This document shows positions 1-6,222 of a stretch of DNA of 8,078 nt, in pieces. The notes beneath the pieces are model-generated. The model worked only from the letters and a program-made list of their open reading frames with translations. It did not search any database and had not been told where the DNA came from. Origin of the DNA: a bacterium (lineage in GTDB: Bacteria; Verrucomicrobiota; Verrucomicrobiae; Limisphaerales; J093); NCBI GenBank assembly GCA_021839785.1, contig JAKCAB010000117.1, forward strand, positions 1-8,078, read 5' to 3'. Each line of letters starts with the position of its first letter. Within the stretch, counting starts at the first letter, position 1. The position numbers were made by a program, and so were the translations under genes.

Positions 1-2022
1 GAGCAGCAGCGGCATGCGCAGGCCCGGCGCGTCCGCGAGCAAGGAGTTGCGCCGGTACACCGCGTCGTGGTCGTCCGCCGGCACGCCGAGGTAGCGCTCG
101 GTGTAGTGCGTGTCGTAATCGTACCAGTCGGTCACCGACGCGATCGCCACGGCCGCCTTGAACACGTCCGGCCGGCGCAGGACCGATTGCGCCGCCAGGT
201 ACCCGCCAAACGACCAGCCGAACATGCCTACCCGCTCAAGGTCCATTTCGGGAAACTGCCGGCCCAGCGCCTGCACGCCCGCCACTTGGTCCGCCAGCGG
301 CACTTCGCCGAATTTCTGGTAGATCGCGCGCTCCCAGTCGCGTCCCCGCCCCGGCGTGCCGCGGCCGTCCACGGACACGACGACGAAGCCCTGGTCGGCA
401 ATCCATTGGTCGAGCAACTGACCATTCAGCGCCGCCGTCACCATCAACGCGCGCGGGCCGCCATAGACATGCACCAGCACCGGGTACTTTGGGCCGGCCA
501 CGAAAGCGCGCGGCCGAATCAGCTTGGCGTGAAACTGCGGTCCGTCGCCGACGGTCGGCATTTCGACGTGCGGGATGAACGGCGGCGCTTCGGCCACCGA
601 TGGCAGTTCCGCGACCAGCGAACCGTCCGCGCGGCGCACGATGGTTTCGGTTGGCTCGTCCAGCGAAGCGATCGTTTCGGCGTAGATCGCGTGGTTCTTG
701 GCGAACGTGGCGCCGAGCTGGTTCAGGCGCCCCGCGGTCAGCGCGACCCGGTCGCCGCCGGCCAACGGCACGCGGTAAAGGTGCGACTGCCTGGGATCCT
801 GGCTGGCGCGGTAATAAACCTGCCTGGCCACTTCGTCCACGGACACGAGACCTTGATAGCCTTCGCCCGGCGGCACCAAGACACGAATCACCTGGCCGTC
901 GGCGCCGCGAAGTTCGAGTTGCCAGGCGCCGGTGCGCTCGCTGGTCCACAAAAACCCGCTGCCGTCCTCGAGCCAGCGCGGCACTTGTTGGTCCAAGTTC
1001 ACCCAGGCCGGGTCACGTTCGATCAGCAACACCTGCGTGGCGCCGGTCTTCGGGTCGGCGCGCAGGACCGCGAGTTCGCGCTGGTCGCGCGTTTGCACCG
1101 TGAGCATCAGACCGCCGCCCTTGCTCCAGTCCACCCGCGCCAAGTACGGATAGCGGGTGGCGTCCCATTGCACCCAGCGCGTCTTGCCGCCGCGGGCCGG
1201 CGCCACGCCCAAGCGCACCTTCACGTTCGCCTTGCCAGGGCGTGGATAGTACTGGCCAGGCGCCGGCTGGCCGGGCTGCGACGGATCGGCCACGAACCAG
1301 CGTTCCACCCCGGTCGCGTCGGCTTCTTCGTAGGCGATGAATTTCGCGTCCGGCGACCACCACCAGCCGCTGAACCGGTCCATTTCTTCCTGCGCCACAA
1401 ACTCCGCCAGGCCGTGCGAGACGGCTTCGGTGCCGCCGGTCGTCGCCGCGCGCTCGCGCCGTTTCGCGAGGTCGTACACGCGCACGTCCTGGTCGAGCAC
1501 ATAGCCCACGAATCGGCCGTCGGGCGAGAACTTGGGGTCCACCAGCGTGCCTTCGCCGGTCTTGAGTTCCGTGGCGGCGCCGGCGGTCCGGTCGTACAAA
1601 AACAACTTGCCGCCCAAGCTCAGCAGCAGACACGCGCCGTCCTGGGAAATTTGGAAATCGGTGAAGCCGCTTACCGTCACGCGCATCCGCTCGCGCCGGG
1701 CCTTTTCGGCAGGCGAGAGTGTTTCCTCGCCGCCGCCGAGCAACTGGTCCGGCGTGACCAACTCGCGCGTTTGACCGGTGGCGACAGCGAACTCGAACAG
1801 TCCGAGCCGGGGCGTGCGGGGCTGGGCGCGAAGGAACAACACCGCCTTGCCGTCGGGGGTGGGTTGCGCGCTGACCGGCCGGCCCAGCGACCAGCCGCGC
1901 GTCTCCGCATAATCGCGCAAAAACCGGTCTGGCGCCTCGCCAGCGACTACTGCGGTGGCGACGCCGACGAGCACCAGCATTCCCAGGAAAGCGCCGCGAC
2001 CGCGGCGCAGCCATGATTGCAT
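1..2022 (-). CDS. Secreted S9B family dipeptidyl-peptidase IV-like serine peptidase (3' end beyond window)
   Basis: This exported enzyme is predicted to remove N-terminal dipeptides from peptides. The frame stays open for 674 codons to base 1. The N-terminus (MQSWLRRGRGAFLGMLVLVG) is a Sec signal peptide with likely cleavage near residue 28. Residues about 40-460 are a DPPIV_N beta-propeller with WD40-like TPDG, SPDG and SPDA turns. They contain FVAQEEMDRFSGWWW, whose Glu212-Glu213 pair matches the DPP4/DPP8-type double Glu that binds the substrate amino terminus. The alpha/beta-hydrolase domain starts near residue 490. It has VYGGP (Tyr520, oxyanion hole), DGRGTPGRG near residue 550, and the nucleophile motif GWSFGG with Ser604. 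The Tyr-to-Ser distance of 84 is close to the 83 of human DPP4. The catalytic Asp and His, expected about 78 and 110 residues after Ser604, fall outside the window. The gene starts 86 nt after the nuoI terminator stem, so it is probably a separate unit. I see no clear Shine-Dalgarno site. Confidence 0.93.
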   Translation of the reverse strand, partial: MQSWLRRGRGAFLGMLVLVGVATAVVAGEAPDRFLRDYAETRGWSLGRPVSAQPTPDGKAVLFLRAQPRTPRLGLFEFAVATGQTRELVTPDQLLGGGEETLSPAEKARRERMRVTVSGFTDFQISQDGACLLLSLGGKLFLYDRTAGAATELKTGEGTLVDPKFSPDGRFVGYVLDQDVRVYDLAKRRERAATTGGTEAVSHGLAEFVAQEEMDRFSGWWWSPDAKFIAYEEADATGVERWFVADPSQPGQPAPGQYYPRPGKANVKVRLGVAPARGGKTRWVQWDATRYPYLARVDWSKGGGLMLTVQTRDQRELAVLRADPKTGATQVLLIERDPAWVNLDQQVPRWLEDGSGFLWTSERTGAWQLELRGADGQVIRVLVPPGEGYQGLVSVDEVARQVYYRASQDPRQSHLYRVPLAGGDRVALTAGRLNQLGATFAKNHAIYAETIASLDEPTETIVRRADGSLVAELPSVAEAPPFIPHVEMPTVGDGPQFHAKLIRPRAFVAGPKYPVLVHVYGGPRALMVTAALNGQLLDQWIADQGFVVVSVDGRGTPGRGRDWERAIYQKFGEVPLADQVAGVQALGRQFPEMDLERVGMFGWSFGGYLAAQSVLRRPDVFKAAVAIASVTDWYDYDTHYTERYLGVPADDHDAVYRRNSLLADAPGLRMPLLL

Positions 2023-2097
2023 GGGCCGACTGTGCGGTGATGCCCCGTCACGGGCAAGTGGGACTGGTGGGCGGCAGGTTTTTCCGCCGGCAGCACC

Positions 2098-2125
2098 AAA
2101 ACGAAAACGCCGGCTTGAGCCGGCG
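2098..2125 (-). terminator. Rho-independent terminator after nuoI
   Basis: On the minus strand a perfect 7-bp stem, CGCCGGC with loop TCAA and GCCGGCG (2125 to 2108), is followed at once by TTTTCGTTTT (2107 to 2098). It begins 38 nt after the nuoI stop codon. This is the standard form of an intrinsic terminator. It separates the nuo transcript from the downstream peptidase gene and marks nuoI as the last gene of its operon. Confidence 0.82.
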
Positions 2126-2163
2126 CATCCGAGCTTGATTGGCGGACACCGCGAATACGCCGC

Positions 2164-2736
2164 TCAACTGTGGGCGGCGGAGACAGCCGAAGGTTGGCCG
2201 ACGGGTTTGAAGACTTCCTGCGCCTCCGCCTCGCGCTGCTTGAGCTTCCACTTCTGGATGCGGTCCTGATGCACGCCGCCGAGCGCGAGCAACTTCTCCT
2301 TGTTGTAAACCATCTCTTTGCGGTTCGTGCCGGTGAGCGAGTAATCGCGCATCAGAAAGATCGCCTCCTCGGGGCACACCTCCTGGCAAAAGCCGCAGAA
2401 GATGCAACGGAGCATGTTGATCTGGAACTCCCGCGGGCGCTTCTCGACGTTCCCGGTGCTGGGGTCCACCGCCGGGCCGGGCGGGGTGATCTTGATGGCC
2501 CGCGGCGGGCAGACAAATTCGCAGAGCTGACAGGAGACGCATTTGGTCCGGCCATCCTGGTCGCGAACCAGGTACGGGGCGCCACGGTAGCCTTCCGGCA
2601 CCACCCAGCGCTCCTCCGGGTACTGCATCGTGACCTTCTTTTTGAAGAAGTGTCGCACCGTCACCTTGAACCCGCCCCAGATGGCCGGCAGGTACAGGCG
2701 TTCCCAAAACGACAGGTCTTTGCGTTGAACGATCAT
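2164..2736 (-). CDS. nuoI: NADH-quinone oxidoreductase subunit I (complex I, TYKY-type 2x[4Fe-4S] protein)
   Basis: NuoI carries the N6a and N6b iron-sulfur clusters that pass electrons along the peripheral arm of complex I toward quinone. The 190-residue product has two ferredoxin motifs of the form CxxCxxCxxxCP. The first is CVSCQLCEFVCP (Cys66, 69, 72, 76) and the second CIFCGFCQEVCP (Cys111, 114, 117, 121). The N-terminal helix region reads GGFKVTVRHFFKKKVTMQYP (21-40), the usual NuoI membrane-facing segment before YPEE. I chose the ATG at 2736 because its product (MIVQRKDLSFWERLY) aligns with family N-termini and because it overlaps the upstream stop codon as ATGA, which suggests translational coupling. 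The frame is open for 38 more codons upstream, but those residues only shadow the DUF2442 gene. The basic, Glu-rich tail after residue 160 is variable in this family. A terminator follows, and no nuoJ is present. Confidence 0.96.
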   Translation of the reverse strand: MIVQRKDLSFWERLYLPAIWGGFKVTVRHFFKKKVTMQYPEERWVVPEGYRGAPYLVRDQDGRTKCVSCQLCEFVCPPRAIKITPPGPAVDPSTGNVEKRPREFQINMLRCIFCGFCQEVCPEEAIFLMRDYSLTGTNRKEMVYNKEKLLALGGVHQDRIQKWKLKQREAEAQEVFKPVGQPSAVSAAHS

Positions 2737-3056
2737 GCGGTCACTGCCTTGCCGGCCACGCGCGGCCCACGCAGTTGTTTGAGGAATTCGATCGACGGAC
2801 GCCCGGCCAGCAAGCCTTCGGCACTCAAATCTTCGTCCACGTCCGGCCAATGCACGCCCATCCCCGGCCCAATCAGCTCCCAGCGGTCACGCTGGGCTTG
2901 TGTGGCATGAAACAGCCGCGGGTACCAGAGCAACGGCAGTCGGACGGTCCGCCCATCCTCGAAGTCCACCGTGAGCGCACTCGCATTGCTGCGGACTCTG
3001 GTGACCCGAGGGTCAGGCGAACCAAGCATCCCAAGCGCGGCAGATTTCCTCTTCAT
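2733..3056 (-). CDS. DUF2442 domain-containing protein
   Basis: This is a 107-residue soluble protein of unknown biochemical function. The DUF2442 signature is clear: VDFEDGRTVRLPLLWYPRLF (30-49), then HATQAQRDRWELIG and GVHWPDVDEDLSAEGLLAGR (67-86). DUF2442 proteins are often encoded beside DUF4160 proteins, and the pair is suspected to act as a toxin-antitoxin-like module. I know of no settled mechanism. Here a DUF4160 frame lies immediately upstream and overlaps it by 44 nt, and that copy is frameshifted. The stop codon overlaps the nuoI start by 4 nt (ATGA), so the gene is co-transcribed and probably translationally coupled with nuoI. The ATG at 3056 gives an N-terminal leader of about 20 residues before the conserved domain. 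A later start at Met10 is possible. Confidence 0.85.
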   Translation of the reverse strand: MKRKSAALGMLGSPDPRVTRVRSNASALTVDFEDGRTVRLPLLWYPRLFHATQAQRDRWELIGPGMGVHWPDVDEDLSAEGLLAGRPSIEFLKQLRGPRVAGKAVTA

Positions 3057-3245
3057 GGCGTTCCAGAATTATCGCGATTTGCCTGAGCTCAGGCGGCCGG
3101 AAGCCTCCGTTCCTGGCCAGGCGAACCGGTCGCAGCCAGAATTTGGCGGCGCACCCGCGTTTCGAGACATGCACATGATACGGTTCATGCCAATCCGAAC
3201 TATAAAAGCCGATCCGGAACCCGCGAATCGCAGCACATCCGGCAT
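3013..3245 (-). pseudogene. DUF4160 domain protein, frameshifted (apparent 1-nt deletion)
   Basis: Two frames together give a complete DUF4160 protein. From the ATG at 3245 the frame reads MPDVLRFAG. After about base 3220 the homology moves to another frame: GFRIGFYSSDWHEPYHVHV, then SKRGCAAKFWL and PPELRQIAIILERHEEEICR, ending DAWFA and TGA at 3015-3013. Restoring one base in the G run at 3222-3220 gives a continuous 77-residue protein. That is the normal size for DUF4160, with the usual N-terminal MPxVLR, the HEPYHVHV histidine cluster and the C-terminal ERHEEE helix. The second frame has no start codon of its own, because a TGA (3258-3256, the nuoH stop) lies upstream and no ATG, GTG or TTG falls between. 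The start is 10 nt after the nuoH stop and the 3' end overlaps DUF2442 by 44 nt. Apart from the shift the copy looks intact, so the change is recent or is a sequencing or assembly error. Confidence 0.85.
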
Positions 3246-3255
3246 AGCGTCCGGT

Positions 3256-4302
3256 TCATGCCCTCAACCACAGCAAGGTAGCTGTCACGGCGATGTTCGC
3301 CAGCGCCAGCGGCACCAGCCGTTTCCACCCCAAATCCATCAACTGGTCGTACCGGAAGCGCGGCCACATCCAACGCACCCAGATGAACAGCAGGATGAAC
3401 ACCAGCACCTTGGCCAGGAAAATCCCGATGTGCACCACGCCGCCCAACAGCGTCGAGGCCGGCTGATCCAACCCGGCAAACGGCAGCGTCCAGCCGCCGA
3501 AAAACAGCGTCACCATCATGGCCGAGGTGGCGACCATGTTCGCGTATTCGCCCAGGAAAAACATGGCGAACTTGATCGAGCTGTACTCGACGTTGCACCC
3601 GCCGGCCAGTTCCTGCTCGGCCTCGGGTAGGTCGAAGGGCAGGCGGTTCGTCTCGGCAAAGGCGGCCCCCAGAAAAATCGCGAAGGACAACGGTTGTTTG
3701 AAGACCAGCCAGCCGAAAAGCCCGTGCGCCTGGTAGTCGATCACCTGGCTGAGGTTCAGGCTGCCGACCAACAGGAACAGCGGAATCACGGACATGCCCA
3801 TCGCGATCTCGTACGAGATCATTTGCGCGCTCGACCGGATGCCGCCCATGAACGGGTACTTGGATCTTGCGGCGTATCCCGCCAGCACGATGCCATAGAC
3901 GCCGAGCGACACGATGCCGAACGTGTACAGAATGCCGACGTTCAGATCGGCGATGACCATCTTCTCGGCCCCGACTTGCGAGCCGAACGGGATGACCGCG
4001 ATGGTCAGGAGCGCCGGCGCCATCGTCAAAGCGGGCGCCAGCCAGAAGAAGACCTTGCGCACATGCCCCGGCACGAAGTCTTCCTTCAAAAACGCCTTTA
4101 CCGCGTCGGCGATGGGTTGCCAGATGCCGAACGGGCCGGCCCGGTTTGGCCCGATGCGGTCCTGGATCGCCGCGCAAATCTTTCGCTCCGCGAGGACGGT
4201 GTAAGCCACGATCGTCAACAGCACGATCACCGCCGCGAGCGCCTTGATGCCGCCGAACAGCAGCACCTGCTGGGTCGAACTGAGTTGGTTGAGCCAGTCC
4301 AT
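3256..4302 (-). CDS. nuoH: NADH-quinone oxidoreductase subunit H (complex I membrane subunit)
   Basis: NuoH (ND1) is the membrane subunit that forms most of the quinone-access chamber and links the peripheral arm of complex I to the proton-pumping arm. The product is 348 residues, the usual length, with about eight hydrophobic membrane segments. Hallmarks are AERKICAAIQDRIGPNRAGP (38-57) with the ADAVKAFLKED loop after it, and AETNRLPFDLPEAEQELAGG (216-235), the acidic loop facing the quinone cavity. GCNVEYSSIKFAMFFLGEY (235-253) and the C-terminal VRWMWPRFRYDQLMDLGWK (309-327) are also typical. The ATG at 4302 is supported by GAGGTG 8 nt upstream. The gene is followed after 10 nt by the broken DUF4160 frame, then DUF2442 and nuoI. 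The nuoG that normally lies upstream is absent; a hairpin-rich spacer is there instead. Confidence 0.97.
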   Translation of the reverse strand: MDWLNQLSSTQQVLLFGGIKALAAVIVLLTIVAYTVLAERKICAAIQDRIGPNRAGPFGIWQPIADAVKAFLKEDFVPGHVRKVFFWLAPALTMAPALLTIAVIPFGSQVGAEKMVIADLNVGILYTFGIVSLGVYGIVLAGYAARSKYPFMGGIRSSAQMISYEIAMGMSVIPLFLLVGSLNLSQVIDYQAHGLFGWLVFKQPLSFAIFLGAAFAETNRLPFDLPEAEQELAGGCNVEYSSIKFAMFFLGEYANMVATSAMMVTLFFGGWTLPFAGLDQPASTLLGGVVHIGIFLAKVLVFILLFIWVRWMWPRFRYDQLMDLGWKRLVPLALANIAVTATLLWLRA

Positions 4303-4310
4303 CGTTACCG

Positions 4311-4316
4311 CACCTC
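4311..4316 (-). promoter_or_regulatory. Ribosome binding site of nuoH
   Basis: GAGGTG on the minus strand lies 8 nt before the nuoH ATG. It is the best Shine-Dalgarno match in the window; most other genes here have none that is convincing. It fixes the nuoH start at 4302. Confidence 0.7.
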
Positions 4317-4359
4317 GATCGAACCTGTCCCGCTCCCGTCAGTCCCGTCACGTTTCTCC

Positions 4360-4586
4360 GCCGGGCCAGGCCCGGCGCCGATTCAAGCCAGGGGAGGGCT
4401 GTGGCGCCAGCGCTAAATGCCGTCGCTTCCGCGCACGGGTGCGACCCGTTGGGCGCGCGCGACTGTCTCAGTCGCAGCCGCGCGGGGCTTGCCGCCAAGC
4501 AGGGGCCGCGGCCTTCGGTTCGCCCAAAGTTCAGCAACGCTCGCGGTTCCCAGATTTGCCTGGGCGACGCGGGTTGGACACCCGCG
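4360..4586. repeat. Hairpin-rich intergenic region (five short palindromes), REP-like
   Basis: The 332-nt spacer 4303-4634 between nuoH and the RidA-like gene holds no gene I can support. It contains five perfect short inverted repeats: GCCGGGC-CAG-GCCCGGC (4360-4376), ACGGGT-GCG-ACCCGT (4435-4449), GCGACTG-TCT-CAGTCGC (4459-4475), CCCAG-ATTTGC-CTGGG (4549-4564) and CGCGGGT-TGGAC-ACCCGCG (4568-4586). None is followed by a T-tract on the minus strand, so they do not look like simple terminators. Tight GC-rich hairpins clustered in a spacer resemble dispersed repeat (REP or MITE-like) elements. Only a genome-wide search could show whether they recur. The nuoH promoter should also lie in this spacer or further upstream, but I cannot pick out -35/-10 boxes. 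Confidence 0.5.
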
Positions 4587-4634
4587 CTCCGGCCGGTCTG
4601 CGACCGTTGCCGCCAGCAACCGGGAAACGCCGCT

Positions 4635-5780
4635 TCAACCCAGCTTCACCGCGTCCAGCTCGATCTCGAACAGCAGGTCGTCGCGGCAGATGTCGTTCTT
4701 GGCCAGGATCACCGGCCACGACGACAAACCGCGGGCGGCACGCCAGCGATCGAACACCGGCGCGTCCTCCATGTGCTTGAAGTACCCGATGCCGCGGACC
4801 GTGTCGTTCCAAGTCATGCCCCGCGCGGCCAGGATGGCCGCGACCACCTCCATTGTCAGCTCGACCTGAGCGGCCGCGTCGCCGACGTGGGCGGTGCGCC
4901 CGTCGGGCAGGATGCTGGCGGTGCCGGAAACGTAAAGCCGGCGCTGGCCGGGCAGGCTCAACTCGACCGCGCGGCTGAACGAGCTGCCATAATCGAGCGC
5001 CGGGCATTGCCGCGGCGAAGGCACCGCCAGGCAACGAACCGCCGGGTGTTTGGGGACCAGCGCCAACAAGTCCGCCACCAACGCGGTGCCGGCGGCGTTG
5101 CGGCCGCCGACGCCCGTGCTCGCGGGCACCACGCCGTCATAGACCCCGCGCTCCCGGAAGAACGCGTTGCGCACGCGGTTGAACTCGCCGTACCAGTCGA
5201 GGATGTCGTCCAGGTAAAACCAGGTTCGGAACACCTGGGCGAAACTCATTCCCACCGCCGCGAGCGCCTGGTCCATCCGCTCCAAGGTCGCCTGGGCTTG
5301 GGCCTCGCGGCCGGCGTGGGCGTCGGCCGGCCGCAACCCCGACAGCACGCAGTACCGGGCCGCGTCGTCCTCGAAAACCGCCCCGACCGTTTGGCCGGCG
5401 AGCTGTACCGGTTGAACTTCCAGCCCTCCCAAGGCATGCACCTGGATGCCGGCGACCGGTTGGCCACCGCCGTTGCCTTGCTCGACCCAGGTGATGGGCC
5501 ACTCGGTGCCATTCAGGTGGTACGCCGGGGCATGGTCGGACATGGGGTCGCCGAGCACGCCGAAGACCCCTTGACGAACGAAGTGCAGGCGCGGATTGGC
5601 TTCGGCAAACTGGTAAAGGCGCTGAAAAAGTTGCGGCGGCGACTCGCCCTGGCGGGCGGGCAGGGTGAGAAAGACTTCCTCGCAATCGCCGGCCTGCAGC
5701 CGGACCAGATGAAAGCCGGCCTCGACCTGCCGCGACAGGGTTTGGGTTGTCGGCGCGTCCGCCGCCACCGCGTGGTGCAT
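4635..5780 (-). CDS. Tandem RidA/YjgF-fold protein, chorismatase (FkbO/Hyg5/XanB2)-like
   Basis: This is a 381-residue cytosolic protein with no signal peptide or membrane segment. It appears to contain two RidA/YjgF-like domains. The first spans about 105-245 (PVAGIQVHALGG, RTWFYLDDILDWYGEFNRVR, RNAFFRERG, PASTGVGG). The second spans about 280-380 (RRLYVSGTASILPDG, AHVGDAAAQVELTMEVVAAI, ending DICRDDLLFEIELDAV, very like the RidA C-terminus). The N-terminal 100 residues form a leader region with LFQRLYQFAE. The length, the order of parts and SPRQCPALDYGSSFSRA followed by SGTAS recall FkbO/Hyg5/XanB2 chorismatases, which cleave chorismate to hydroxybenzoates or dihydroxycyclohexadiene carboxylate. 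The loop before SFSRA seems shorter than I recall for true chorismatases, so activity is uncertain. The ATG at 5780 is close to the upstream limit, since an in-frame TAA lies 9 nt before it. No clear Shine-Dalgarno site is present. Confidence 0.75.
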   Translation of the reverse strand: MHHAVAADAPTTQTLSRQVEAGFHLVRLQAGDCEEVFLTLPARQGESPPQLFQRLYQFAEANPRLHFVRQGVFGVLGDPMSDHAPAYHLNGTEWPITWVEQGNGGGQPVAGIQVHALGGLEVQPVQLAGQTVGAVFEDDAARYCVLSGLRPADAHAGREAQAQATLERMDQALAAVGMSFAQVFRTWFYLDDILDWYGEFNRVRNAFFRERGVYDGVVPASTGVGGRNAAGTALVADLLALVPKHPAVRCLAVPSPRQCPALDYGSSFSRAVELSLPGQRRLYVSGTASILPDGRTAHVGDAAAQVELTMEVVAAILAARGMTWNDTVRGIGYFKHMEDAPVFDRWRAARGLSSWPVILAKNDICRDDLLFEIELDAVKLG

Positions 5781-5843
5781 CCGCGCAGTTTAGCCAGCGG
5801 GCAGAACGCACGGCAAGGGCTTTGCCTCGCCCGGCGGCGGGCG

Positions 5844-6188
5844 CTACTTCCCCTCGTCATTGAGCCGGCGGATGATCCGGCCCTGCTCATCCACGAGGTA
5901 GTACTCCGCCACGCGAATGGTCCGGCCGTCCGGCGTCTTTTCCTCGTGCCAATGGCGGACGACCCGCTGGGTGGGGTCATACTTGAACGGCTGGCTGGCC
6001 GCGGCGGCAGCGCCTTCGCCCACGCCCACCACGGCGCCGGCCGCGTTGCCGACGACGGCCCCCACGCCCGCGCCCACCGCATTGCCCACCGCGGGCCCCG
6101 GCGCTTTGGGATTGGTGACGCGGCCTTCGGAACTGCAACCGGCCAGCAGCAGGCCGGCCATCGAGAGAACGGTGAGCGTCGGGCGCAT
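5844..6188 (-). CDS. Small glycine-zipper lipoprotein
   Basis: This 114-residue predicted lipoprotein starts MRPTLTVLSMAGLLLAGCSS, a type II signal peptide with lipobox LAGC and lipidated Cys18. Residues 33-60 hold a perfect glycine ladder: Gly35, 39, 43, 47, 51, 55 and 59, one every fourth residue, interspersed with Ala and Val. Such glycine zippers pack helices against each other or insert into membranes, as in Rick_17kDa/OmpA-type lipoproteins. The C-terminal half (from SQPFKYDP to RIIRRLNDEGK) is charged and looks like a small periplasmic domain; its YYLVDEQGRIIRRL segment is strand-like. I chose the ATG at 6188 over an in-frame TTG two codons upstream because it gives a standard signal sequence. 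The gene lies 34 nt after lpoB and is probably the last gene of the envelope operon. The exact function is unknown. Confidence 0.8.
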   Translation of the reverse strand: MRPTLTVLSMAGLLLAGCSSEGRVTNPKAPGPAVGNAVGAGVGAVVGNAAGAVVGVGEGAAAAASQPFKYDPTQRVVRHWHEEKTPDGRTIRVAEYYLVDEQGRIIRRLNDEGK

Positions 6189-6222
6189 AAACAAGACTCA
6201 ATCAGGCGGGCGGCGCCGGGCG

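Noticed and set aside
1013..2014. 333-codon minus-strand frame starting at 2014
   Set aside because: It is a shadow in a different frame of the peptidase gene. The frame from 2022 carries the signal peptide, propeller and Glu-Glu motif.
67..2016. 649-codon open frame on the plus strand
   Set aside because: It is antisense to the DPP-IV-like gene. High GC at third positions suppresses stops on the opposite strand. Its product is Arg/His/Ala-rich with no recognisable domain.
2037..2051. Short inverted repeat GTGA...TCAC upstream of the peptidase gene as a possible operator
   Set aside because: Only 4 bp per arm with a 7-nt gap; this is expected by chance in GC-rich DNA.
2737..2850. N-terminal extension of nuoI by 38 codons
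   Set aside because: The extra residues are Arg-rich and lie entirely inside the DUF2442 coding region. The ATG at 2736 matches family N-termini and the ATGA overlap.
3200..4537. 445-codon minus-strand frame overlapping nuoH
   Set aside because: It is a frame-shifted shadow of nuoH; the nuoH frame carries all conserved complex I motifs.
4413..4619. 68-codon minus-strand frame in the nuoH upstream spacer
   Set aside because: It starts with a rare codon, has no Shine-Dalgarno site or domain, and runs through the hairpin repeats. It is better explained as repeat DNA.
6189..6194. TTG start two codons upstream of the glycine-zipper lipoprotein
   Set aside because: The ATG at 6188 gives a standard lipoprotein signal sequence and is the more common start codon.
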